A stretch of 64,000 bases of DNA from Lophium mytilinum. Lineage: Eukaryota > Ascomycota > Dothideomycetes > Mytilinidiales > Mytilinidiaceae. The position numbers and the translations under genes are program-made. Below the pieces are notes generated by a model, which saw only the letters and a list, made by a program, of their open reading frames with translations, searched no databases and was not told the DNA's origin. Shown here one piece after another: positions 19,882-29,638 of the stretch (the stretch's first letter is position 1; every line of letters starts with the position of its first letter). The stretch covers positions 1,135,897-1,199,896 of the forward strand of contig MU004184.1 in assembly GCA_010093605.1 (NCBI GenBank), given 5' to 3'.

Positions 19882-22800
19882 TCAAACCCTCACCACGACC
19901 CTCACCCCCAACCCCCTCGCCTCCCTCACACAGCACCCAATACACGACCTCCCGACTCTCCCAACGACCGCATGCAGCCCCCTCTCCGCACACCAGGCCC
20001 TTGCCAGCAACTCCAAACCCCACTCACCCCTAGCATCCAACACAAGCACCTCCCCAACCTCGACTACCCCATCCTCTCCTTCGTCCCAGACCGGCACCTC
20101 CAACCCCTCCTCTAGCACATCTGCCACACTCACGACCCGGTATTTGTACGACGCGTGTAGCGGATGCGCAGGGAGCGCTTTTCCCTTCAGCGCGAGCCAT
20201 TCCGACTCCGCCTTCGCCTGCTTCTGTGCAGCCATGATCGCTTCTGCATCAACGACGCTAGGGCGAGGGGCGGCGGATTCAGTGTCTGGGGGATGAGAGG
20301 CGAGGGGGTTGAAGCCGTGGGAGCTGCGGCGGGCGAGAGTGATGCGCTTTGAGGCGGTGCGCGATAGGAGACGGGCGTTTGGGTTTGCGGGAGGGATGCA
20401 AGGGAAGGAGGAAATGAATGAGATGTCGTAGGCGAGGGTGAGGGTGTGCGATTTGGAGAGGTTGGAGAATGTGAGGGTGGCGGTTGAAGGGGGATCTGGC
20501 GGGTTCGTGTCGGTGGATAAGAGGGAGTTGGCGTCGACGTCAGCATCCGGGCTGGAGGGGCTAGGGGTGAGAGACCATTCGACGAAGTGGATGGAAGGGA
20601 GAGGTGGAGTGGAGAGGTCAAGTGGTAGGACGAGGTCTTCGGGTTTGACGGCGGAGAGATCCATTCCAGGGATTACGGCCGAGGCGTCAGCGATCCTGTC
20701 GCCGTTTTTTATAAGAGGTTCCTTGTCTGGAGGGGGTTGTTTGCTCGAAGTAGTAACCCAGCCGTCGACGTGTGTTGACGGGAGACATGGAATTGATATC
20801 CAGCCCATGCATTCAACGGCACCGTCAATGCATGATAGGACACGGCCAATGATGCAAGTCTTGCTCCACCAGCACTTGTCTGAATATACAAAACCGCCGT
20901 AGAGACTTGCTGTGTCCCCAAGCGCGGAAATAGCCAGTTTGTCGTTCTCGAGAAGAGTTGATATCAGGAAGTGCGAGATGGCCTCGCCAGGCAGAACAAG
21001 GCCAGTCAGATAGGACCTGCTCAACCAACCGCCGATGTCAAGAGCGCTCGAAGGGCCATTGCCTATGCTCGAAAGCAGGGCGGCTGAGGGACTTAATCGC
21101 ACAGATCGTTGGGTATTGTCTCGGCTCAAAGCGGGACGTTTGGAAGGTGTACCAAAGTAACTGTTCCTAGCGCTGATAGCAGAACGAGGAGAAGCCAGAG
21201 GAGTGCCATATATGCTAGGAGATGTTGGCGTGGCAGGGTCCAAGTATTTTCCTAGGCCTGGAGGTTTGTCATCGCCATCCTGCGATGAGCCTGGAATAGC
21301 TAGCTTCTGTGCTAAGTCCTCCGTTATGAGATCAATATTAGGCCACTGAAGAGACTCCGCAAAGTGAAGCAGGCCTGAAAGCTGTAGAGATTGATGACGG
21401 GGAAGTAGTAGCAGATCTGGTTCAGAGGCTGTCTGTTGCTCTTCGGACTTTGCTAGAACCGCAGAAAAGAAGCCTCTCAAGCTCGATGATTCGTCTCTCG
21501 GTATTTCTGGTGTTACTATCACGGCTTGGATATTGTCCAGGAAGCGACGAGCGAGTACCAGATCCCAGTCCGTCTTCCGGGATATGAGGCTTGTGAAACT
21601 CTCCAGTTCCTCCGCTGTCACTTGTGTTGCGCTATCGTCTCCCGAGTTTCCAGATATGGCGTCTAGTCGGATCAGTAGCTCACAAGCTAGGGAAATCTGA
21701 AGGAGAAGGATATCTCGCTCTGACCATGTCTGGTCTGGGTTGCTGATGGCCGGAGACTCGTCGTCAGCTGCTGCATCAGCAGCCGTCCACAGGGTTTGGC
21801 CTAGTCTTATGCGCCACTCCACAAGACTGAAGTCAAACCAAATCCCTCCCAACCTCAGTATCTTCAACAGAGTCTCAATCTGCACTTTGAGCCCTGTGGG
21901 GTCAAGAGTGTCGGCATCGAAGCGCGGAGGCGTGAGAAACTTTCCAAAGAGGTTGGCGTACAATTCTCCCGGAGTATGCTTGTCCAGTATCGTTATGGTA
22001 GAGCTATCTTTCCGCAAAGAAAGCCATAGCTCACCAAATTCGACCAATCGCTCATAGACCATGACCGAATCGACGCTCCGAATCCCAAGCTTTTCAGGGT
22101 TGTTGTTCATCAGCTCCTTGTTCCGTACTTCTTCCGACAGCCCACTCTGGTCGACCACCTCTTCTTTGCCTAAGTCCAGATTATCCGAGATGGGCAACTG
22201 GAGGAAGTGATCGAATCCAACAGTCCCTGGTTCTATTCCGTTGGCGCTGAGCATGCTTGGGACTTCCACGACATCAATGTCATACCCAACATAAGGACTG
22301 TTGGTTTCGTCGAGGGGGATATCCACAAAGGGTGGCACATGGGGCCTCAAGGTAGCGGCAGAGAAAGCTGGATGGCTAAGTGGAAGCGAATCGGAAAGGT
22401 TCCGGGCTTGTGATCCAGAATCCCAGGGACATGATGCAGTTGCCTCGAATTTATATGCTCGGGCCTTGATCGTGTACTGGGGAGCTCCAGAAAAGAGGGT
22501 CCGCAAGTCGGCCTCGCTAACAGTCTCAACATCGTCGTCTTTATGCTCCGGAGGAGGGGTCGGAAGTTGTTCCGGTAGGAGTTGGCTATCTATTTCACTT
22601 GTCGATACCCCCTTCTTGGGCGCATCCAAAGTTTTCTGCTCGGAGGGTTCGGCGTGCTTCGACTGTTCGGTGTCTTGGCGTGAGATTGAGGGCGGTGGTG
22701 GGGTAGTAATTCGCTGTTTGGAAGGCTTATCAGTTCACTTATCCCGTAAAATGAAAAGGGCCCGGTAGAACATGTATGAAGTAATTACCTCATCCTGCTC

Positions 22801-22923
22801 CCCTGTGTTCCGCCGCCTGGACTTGAAGAAGTCTAGCCATCTGTTCTTCTTCTTCTTCTGCACTTCTGGCTTGTCACCAAGCGCCTCTTGCACAGGCTTC
22901 TGGCGTTTCCGCAGTAGAGCCAT
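19882..22923 (-). CDS. Conserved fungal protein of unknown function, 992 aa
   Basis: Two exons (22923-22789 and 22725-19882; donor GTAATT, acceptor ATAAG) give 993 codons including stop. The N-terminus is basic (MALLRKRQKP, KKKKNRWLDFFKSRRRN), followed by a Pro-rich linker, a Ser/Thr-rich disordered part and a globular C-terminal half. Segments such as GYDIDVVEVPSMLSANGIEP, AISALGDTASLYGGFVYSD and WWSKTCIIGRVLSCIDGAVE look well ordered and conserved. I do not recognise a named catalytic domain. It may belong to the DUF8004 group of long fungal proteins, but that is a weak impression. The C-terminal 120 residues are Val/Gly/Glu-rich and of very uneven codon use. No membrane segment or signal peptide is evident. 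Confidence 0.7.
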
Positions 22924-24455
22924 GCTGAGCGAGGAGTTGCGGTACAGACTCGAGGAGCAGTGTCATGCTAGCGATTTGGCCACGAGCGATAACTGTAATT
23001 GAAACGAAAGCGGGCCAAGGCCTGGGGGTGTTTCGGAACAGCTGCAAGCAAGGCAGCGCAGCACTGCTGGATCCCTGAGGCGGATCTCAAGATAGTGATG
23101 GCGTCCCTGTCGTGCATCCCGCGCCAGCCTGGTCGAGAGCACGCAGCACTCGTCGGTGGCTCCGTTGAGAGCCAGCACGAGCCTGTCATACCGCCATCGA
23201 GGCCTGCAACGCCACAGCTGTGACGACAGCTTGTGCCGTGGCGACGTGGAGAGCGGACAAGGAGCGGGCAGACGAGCCAAACACATTAAGGGAAGCATGA
23301 GGCCTGATACAAAGGGTATAGTGGGCCCGCGTCTCTCACCCGCCTCAAATCTTGGAACCTCCACTCATACGACCATATACCTTGTCAACGCCTCCCGTCC
23401 ACGTAGTGTTATTGAGGGGAGTAATCGAGCGAGCACTGCGAGATACCAATCATTTACGTCCACTTGGGGCATATTTGATGGCATACTTCACCCAACAAAG
23501 CTCATATTCATCTCAACCATCTGCAAGTCCATGAAGCATCCCCAGTAGCCATCAATAGCAGCATAGGCCAATGGCCTGGCACTACATTGCTCCCCCGGAT
23601 CCCGATTCGCCCTACTGCATATTCTTCAGGGCGGAATCCACTTTACCAGGCACTGTTCCTGCTTACATAGTACACGTAGAACTAGAAGCTCGTCACCGAA
23701 CGCTGTGCTTACGCCAACACACGTGTAACACCATTCACGGACGCCATCGGACAATAAGCGAGCACCCCTTACCTACCTCCGTCGTTGAATTACCCACAAG
23801 TCCCCTCTAAGAGAGATTTCCTCGCTGGAAGGACCTCGATCGATGGTCTTTCGCCGGCGTCTTTTCCTACGTTTTTGACACACTTAGAGCTTTTCTGTCC
23901 GGACTAAACTGCGGTAGATATCGCCAGCTCACTTGTCACCTACAGAGACGAGTCGGAGGCACAGATGGACCTGTGTAGGGAACTCGAATGTGCTGAGACA
24001 CATCACGTGATTATCCTTGAGGTTGCAAGACGTATCCATTGATAGGGACGCTACATCATAACGGGGCATGTATTCAATGATTAAAACCTGTATATCGATC
24101 ACAATAACGGATATTTGTGCTACATAGCGAAATCTAATCAAATCAATTGAAAACCATCATGAACGTTATCGAGTCGACCTTTGTTAGAACACCACGAATA
24201 GATCCACCAATCAATCCAACCGACATGAACCATACTCAAGCATGCACGCATGCTAGTTCAAAGTTTGCTGCGATCATTCTGCACCGTTGAGTTTTCTTTT
24301 CCCTGTTCGGATCATCGTTCCCCCGCAAGACATGTGAGAGAAGCCGGTGGTTGGATAACGGGAGAGAAGCTTAAATATAATTTTTGGCGGGGAGAGTGAC
24401 CCTTCGACTCATCCCAAACCACGCTTCAACGTCCAATCCTCCCCAAACGCTCACC
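22924..24455. other. Intergenic, 1.5 kb without a recognised gene
   Basis: The interval separates two divergent genes and should contain the promoters of the 992-aa protein and argininosuccinate lyase. Frames at 22963-23364 (-) and 23156-23548 (+) overlap each other and show no family similarity. TTAAATATAATTTTT at about 24370 is an AT-rich element some 85 bp before the lyase start and could act as its TATA region. Confidence 0.5.
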
Positions 24456-26003
24456 ATGGCCTCGAAACAAGCACCGGCAGAGAACATGCTATGGGGCGGC
24501 CGCTTCACCCGTATGTTTCAACTCCAATTAACGTTGAAAGAGTCATTTCGACATCCTGTCTCAAGCTTCACCCCGCGCAGTACTGACGCTTCGCAGAGGG
24601 CCTTGACCCATTGATGGTCAAATACAACACTTCCCTACCCTACGATAAGATATTCTGGTCGCAAGACATTCGGGGCAGCATTGCTTTTGCGCGCGCCAAT
24701 CTCGCTGCTGGCATTCTCACCTCCGGCGAGTTCGCCGCAATCGAAAAGGGGTTTGGGCAGATCGCCGAAGAATGGAGGTCGGGGAAGTTCGAGGAGAAAG
24801 AGAATGACGAGGACATCCATACTGCAAACGAGCGGAGGCTGAGCGAGCTGCTGGGCAAAGACGTCGGCGGCAAGCTTCACACGGGCAGGAGCCGGAACGA
24901 GCAGATCGCTACCGATATGAGGCTATGGTTGAGGGATGAGTTGAGGACTCTGGAAGGCTACCTAATGGACCTTATCAAGGTCGCGGTCAGCAGGTCAGAA
25001 AAGGAGATCGATGTCCTGGTAAGAGCCAGCAGCTCCAACATAATCATGAAGAAACCTAGTAGAATCAATCCTAACAACTCCCCAGATGCCCGGCTACACC
25101 CACCTCCAAAAAGCCCAGCCAGTCCGCTGGTCCCACTGGCTCCTCTCCCACGCAACCGCCTTCACCTCCGACCTCGAGCGCCTGCGCGAAGTCATCTCCC
25201 GCGTCAACCGCTCGCCCCTAGGCTGCGGCGCGCTAGCCGGCAACCCCTTCAAGATCGACCGCGAAGCCATGGCCAAAGAGCTCGGCTTCGAAGGCCTCCT
25301 CTACAACTCCATGAACGCCGTCGCCGACCGCGAATTCGTGCTCGAAACCATGCAGTGGGGCTCCAGCTTCATGCTCAAGATTTCCCGCTGGGCGGAAGAC
25401 CTAATCATCTACTCCTCCCTAGAGTTCGGCTTCGTGCGCCTCGCGGACACGTATTCTACTGGTTCGTCGCTCATGCCGCAAAAGAAGAACGCAGACTCGC
25501 TCGAGCTGCTTCGCGGCAAATCTGGACGCGCGTTTGGGCAGATGGCGGGTCTGTACTGCACTATCAAGGGCCTGCCGACGACCTACAACAAGGACTTGCA
25601 GGAGTCGGTTGAGCCGATGCTCGATCATATCAAGACGGTTGGCGATAGTATGCAGATCGCGACAGGCGTGCTGTCGACGCTGTCGATCCACCCGGATAAG
25701 ATGCTCGCGGCGCTTGCGCCTGAGATGCTGGCGACTGAGTTCGCGGATTACCTTGTTCGCAAGGGCGTTCCGTTCCGCGAGGGGCATCACATCTCCGGCC
25801 GTGTGGTGCAGCTCGCGGAAGAGAACAGCGTGCCCATGGATAAGCTGACGGTTGAGCAGCTGCAGGGTATAGATGCGAGATTCGATGAGGATGTCGTATC
25901 GTGTCTGGATTACGAGCGCGCGGTTGAGCTGAAGGACGCGACTGGTGGCACGAGCAAGAGCGCTGTTAGGGAGCAGATTGAGGTCCTCAAGGGGATATTG
26001 TAG
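24456..26003 (+). CDS. ARG4: Argininosuccinate lyase
   Basis: Three exons (24456-24510, 24597-25018, 25086-26003) give 1,395 nt and 464 aa, the usual family length. The enzyme cleaves argininosuccinate to arginine and fumarate in the last step of arginine synthesis. Signatures seen: [13 protein letters not shown] at the start, [49 protein letters not shown], and the fumarate-lyase signature [20 protein letters not shown] containing the flexible-loop catalytic serine. The first intron splits the codon of Gln in FTQG; the second precedes MPGYTHLQ. Exon 3 is markedly GC-rich at third positions compared with exon 2, suggesting high expression or biased conversion. A MITE lies about 80 bp beyond the stop. 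Confidence 0.97.
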
Positions 26004-26081
26004 GTTTTTTCTCATATATGATTCATGAGGACAGGGTGGAGTATGGTCGTGTTGTGATTTGGTAAAAGTGTTTAGATAGGT

Positions 26082-26465
26082 TACAGTGACAGGCCACAAG
26101 TTTGGGCACACTGAGTCGCCACTGCCAGGAGCCCCCCCCAAAGATTTAGAAGATCTATCGGCGATGTCGGTCTTTAAATAGTGCAGATTAGACTGCCTCT
26201 TAACTAAATAGCTACTTTGCAGTTAGGCTACCCCCTACAGTGGTATTAAGTAAGCAATATTAGAGCCTAGCAGTAATAGATCCACGTTTTCTAGGATTTC
26301 AAAGAACTAAAGGCAATGTTGAGTTTTAAGTAGTGCAGGTTAGACAGCCTCTTAACTATGTAGCTCCTTAGCAGCCAGGCTACCCCCTACAGTGGTGTCG
26401 AGTGAGCAATACTAAAGCCAATCAGTGACAGTTAGGTGTGCCCAGACTTGTGGCCTAGTACTGTA
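26082..26465. mobile_element. Tc1/mariner-type MITE, 384 bp with internal duplication
   Basis: Terminal inverted repeats of about 43 bp: left begins TACAGTGACAGGCCACAAGT, right (reverse complement) TACAGTACTAGGCCACAAGT, both running into TGGGCACAC and ending near CACTG. TA dinucleotides bound both ends. Inside, a block of about 135 bp is present twice in direct order, starting near 26143 and 26303, sharing TAGTGCAG, GCCTCTTAACTA and GGCTACCCCCTACAGTGGT. No coding capacity is seen. The copy at 9052-9280 has related ends but lacks this duplication. Confidence 0.85.
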
Positions 26466-26620
26466 CGTATTTAATGGTTGAACGCACTTCATACCCACTT
26501 TGTTCGATTCAGAGTCACCGAGTGAGCCTGGGGACTTCAGACAGCGGTAAACAAGAGTCACGAAGCAATGCATCAATCACAGAAAGCGAAGATGAGGCGG
26601 ATGTGTTGTATTGATTGAGG

Positions 26621-27082
26621 TTATCGACTAGTGCTATGAGGATATGTATCAGGAGGGGGTATTCGTGAATAAACGAAAGACGACCGAAGCAAAGAAAACC
26701 GCTGTCCACCACTGCTCGACAAGAATGTGCTTAGGGAGATGAAGAAGTGAGTGAAAGTCGACGCCGATCCTGGAGCTGATGCTCTCCAAGCCCTTGCTGG
26801 TGCTGATGCAGTCGGAGGTGTAGCGCCCTGAGACATTGGCCTCATAACCATCGGCTCCCAGTTGCTCCGGTACTGTTCAGTCACCACCTCACTTTTCGAC
26901 CCGGGCTCTCGGAGTTCGATTTCCTTCTCTTCTTGTATGATCATGCAGCAAGTACAGATCAAGGACTTGAGACAGTCGTAGAACACGTTCCCCTTAAGAT
27001 TGTATCGATGCCGGATTTCCGTTTCTTGCACGCATGGAAGGATCCATGGGCATCGCAACAGGGTACAGCATTGCGCGATGCA
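26621..27082 (-). pseudogene. PLAC8-family gene, C-terminal half (inverted part)
   Basis: Reading leftward from 27082, the frame gives CIAQCCTLLRCPWILP, ETEIRHRYNLKGNVFYDCL and LICTCCMIIQEEKEIELRE, the second half of a fungal PLAC8 (Cys-rich, often membrane-associated) domain. It has no N-terminal half upstream on this strand. Instead an intron end precedes it (branch GCTAAC and acceptor ATCAG at 27083-27100), and then MITE sequence. The matching first half lies on the plus strand at 27714-28031. Joining the 28031 exon end to 27082 is phase 0 on both sides and restores the usual Asn-Gly-x-Cys spacing. I read this as one gene split by an inversion. The tail beyond about 26760 (Ser/Pro-rich) is of uncertain extent. 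Confidence 0.75.
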
Positions 27083-27159
27083 CTGATCGAAGTTAGCTCC
27101 ATAATCGCGATAGGAGATGGTGTTTTGGCGGGGATATACGGAAAGGGATCGGTGAGTTT

Positions 27160-27365
27160 CTTGAAGAGTGATGGTAAGAAGGAGATATATACACCTGTCT
27201 GCCACTTCTTGGAGTGCTTTAACAAGTTTCCAGATAGCCCAAAACTAATGGCAATCATCTCATTTGTATCTCTTAAAATGTATCGAAGCACCACAAACAG
27301 CGGCAGACAGTTGTATAAGAGGCAGAATGCGGGTTGAGTGTGCCACCTTTTTCATACCACGTGTG
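27160..27365. mobile_element. MITE (5-bp TSD family), interior plus one TIR
   Basis: The right end (27336-27365) is a 30-bp terminal repeat of the family CACGCTGGGCATGAAAAAGG (here reading CACACGTGGTATGAAAAAGG from outside inward). The interior holds the family's subterminal inverted pair, CACCTGTCTGCCACTTCTTG near 27190 and its partner near 27280-27325. The expected left terminal repeat is missing; the sequence passes instead into the PLAC8 intron. The missing repeat is found at 28061-28090. The flank outside the right end is GCAGG (27366-27370), the reverse complement of CCTGC next to 28090. Confidence 0.75.
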
Positions 27366-27545
27366 GCAGGCACCTTCTCAACGACGAGATCATGGCTTCT
27401 AGTTTCCACACACATCACATGAAAGAGCGATGTCACCCCTGTCACTTTGTTTATTTAGTCTCCACCGCCTGCGTCTTCTCGACCTTCTCTCTCACATTCC
27501 ACTCCGCAGCATTGTCAACCAGCAACACTAAGCTTCCATCCATTA

Positions 27546-27599
27546 CTCTCATCCACTACTCCGCTCTCATCCACTACTCCACTCTCATCCACTACTCCG
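27546..27599. repeat. 18-bp tandem repeat, three copies
   Basis: The unit CTCTCATCCACTACTCCG is repeated three times with one mismatch, upstream of the first PLAC8 half. It lies in a pyrimidine-rich stretch typical of fungal promoter or leader sequence. Confidence 0.8.
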
Positions 27600-27713
27600 C
27601 TCTCGTCTCCCTCGCCGTTTCACTGTCGTCGTGTTCTTGTCTCGTTCTCGGCGTTGCTCGACCACTCTCTGGACTTCACATCCCACCGCTTGCATCGTTT
27701 CTTTGCATCCATC

Positions 27714-28060
27714 ATGTCGACCCCCGCCTATCCTCAGACCGCCGGCAGTCCCTCGCAAGACATCGACGTTGAGAATCAGCGTAGAGACAACGTCAACGAA
27801 TCTGGATCAGCACCGGCAGCTCCAGCTGGCGAGAAGCAGGACCGCCTGGTCTCGCTCTCTGACTGCTTTGATCCGCCGGGATTATGTAAGTTTGATCACT
27901 CGTTGACCTTATCATGCTCAAGCGGAACTACTGCTGACAAGTGTCTCTGCCCATGTTATATCTTTGGGAAGACGTACCATCGACTGAAGAACAACGGCGA
28001 CATGAGCACATTTAGACCGGCCAATGGCCCGGTACATGATCGCTCTACACAGATCTTGAT
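27714..28060 (+). pseudogene. PLAC8-family gene, N-terminal half with split intron
   Basis: From ATG 27714 (MSTPAYPQTAG) the frame encodes a Pro/Ala-rich leader, LVSLSDCFDPPGLC, KCLCPCYIFGKTYHRL and MSTFRPANGP, the first half of a fungal PLAC8 domain with its C-x-C-P-C core. The exon ends at 28031, where GTACAT forms an intron donor in phase 0. The intron runs only to about 28060 before MITE sequence starts. The second half is on the opposite strand at 26621-27082. A perfect-looking donor GTAAGT at 27886 with an acceptor at 27941 would remove a 17-residue insert inside the domain, but that 56-nt excision would break the frame. Either it is not used or one base has been lost. The truncated frame adds only a short unrelated tail before stopping at 28077-28079. 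Confidence 0.72.
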
Positions 28061-28090
28061 GAGTGTGCCCACTTTTTAATGCCCAGCGTG
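28061..28090. mobile_element. Orphan MITE terminal repeat
   Basis: A lone 30-bp terminal repeat, inside-out orientation (GAGTGTGCCCACTTTTTAAT then GCCCAGCGTG), directly follows the broken PLAC8 intron. The flank CCTGC (28091-28095) is the exact reverse complement of the flank of the TIR ending at 27365, so both belonged to one insertion. Confidence 0.8.
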
Positions 28091-28371
28091 CCTGCTAGGT
28101 GGGAAGAAGTCACGCTTGCCATTTCTGTGCAAGCTTCAAGCTCAGCGCCTCATCATAATATGAAAACTCTGGGTGCCGGCTCGGTGGTCATTTCTATCAG
28201 CCTAGCATTCAGGGACCGGCCTAGGTCGGGTGGTGCTGAAATTTGTGCAGACCACATTGGAAGTAGTTAATATCGAATCCGACCTTTATAGGCGGTAGAG
28301 TCTAAACACTGGAAGGGACTCGGAGGGAGGTCCATTCAGTTCTAGGAAGGAGAAGTACCATGACGTGAAGG

Positions 28372-28602
28372 CACGCGGGGCATAAGAAAGGTGGCACTCT
28401 TATTCCAATCAACCCTCGATAGATGTGTACGCGTGTATGCCACTGTTCGGGTTGCCCTAATGCATTTCAGAAACCAAAACGAGAGAGAAGCTCTTCACTC
28501 TAGGCCATCTGAAAACTCGTTAGGGCAACCCAAGCAGTGGCATACACGCGTACACGAGATAGAGTGCTTGAAGGGTGTGCCACTTGTTTCATGCCCAGCG
28601 TG
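28372..28602. mobile_element. Complete MITE, 231 bp, TSD GAAGG
   Basis: Thirty-base inverted ends (CACGCGGGGCATAAGAAAGG at left; CACGCTGGGCATGAAACAAG reverse-complemented at right) enclose a second inverted pair (GTGTACGCGTGTATGCCACT near 28425, and its partner near 28535-28555). Both sides carry GAAGG (28367-28371 and 28603-28607), a 5-bp target duplication. There is no coding capacity. Confidence 0.85.
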
Positions 28603-28607
28603 GAAGG

Positions 28608-29638
28608 GACGCTGGGCCACTGCGAAACGCGCTGTCTACCAATCAATCCAAAGAGGAGGAGCGTGGCCAAGATGTTATGAGGAGCAATGCTCATGACCTG
28701 GACGATCTTAGTAAGGAGAAGGCGGAAAGGAGAGAGAAAGAGGGACGCTGGGAGCGTCACAGTTGGGCTTGGCTCTAATTCTCACCACCCACTGACGTTC
28801 CATGGAATCAAGAAGCATAACAAGAAGGATTAGAATGAGCAATCAATCCGGATACCAGAACAAGCGAAAAGGAAACTCGTAGATAAAAGTTCATTTATTG
28901 ATTATATCCTCCTATTGGCATAACCTACATTCACGACATCCTCCGAATTCAATTCTGGTAATTCAATATCATCGTTTCAGAAAGGGTAAACCAACCCAAC
29001 CCAAATCCCCCATCATGCTTCCCGGCGAAAAAGATCCAGGAGCTCAAAGACAAACCTTAAATCCATTCCAGTAACAGCCTAGGGGGGAATCTTAATAAAA
29101 AGGACAAATAAGACTGAGCGCTCACACGCAGCATGCTCCCCAAAAATGACACGCAAAATGAACCAATGTGACCGGAATAAAGACGAAAGCCTCCGAAGGC
29201 GAAGGACATCGCTGAAGCGAATGTAGTGGTAACGTGACTGCAGGCCAAAATGCAATCACTAATCATGTTGCAGAATGAAGCTCATCATCAAAATGCTAGG
29301 AAAAATATCGAGATCGGTGGGGGCGTATTACTTTGTACAAGGTCTCCGAGAATGGAGTGATGATAGATGAAACCACGCAAGCACGGTTGAGATCGCCCGT
29401 GGAGCCAGTCCCGAGCTAAGAGGGTATTATCGAATAGAAATTTGTTGGAGTGTAGCTCGGAGCTGAACGTAGCGTGTGTCGAAGATCTCGATTGGGCATC
29501 TTCGCTGCCATCACTTAGAAGACATGATGATATAACTTCTTCTCTGAAAAGGCCGTGATAGAGACGTATGGGGACGAGTCAGACGTTTTAGCTGAGAATG
29601 ACATATCCGTGGAGCTGGTGCTGGTGCTAAGATCCTAT
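28608..29638. other. Intergenic, 3' side of the Bem3-type gene
   Basis: About 1 kb without a recognisable gene, left of the minus-strand RhoGAP stop. A second stretch resembling the MITE end (GACGCTGGGCCACTG at 28609) follows the element immediately and might be a fragment. Open frames here are short. Confidence 0.45.

Noticed and set aside
22963-23548. Overlapping frames in the interval upstream of argininosuccinate lyase
   Set aside because: Frames on opposite strands cover the same bases and show no domain. I treat the interval as promoter sequence.
27338-27772. Open frame over the PLAC8 upstream region
   Set aside because: It begins inside the MITE terminal repeat and runs through an 18-bp tandem repeat, so it is chance reading of repeat and leader sequence.
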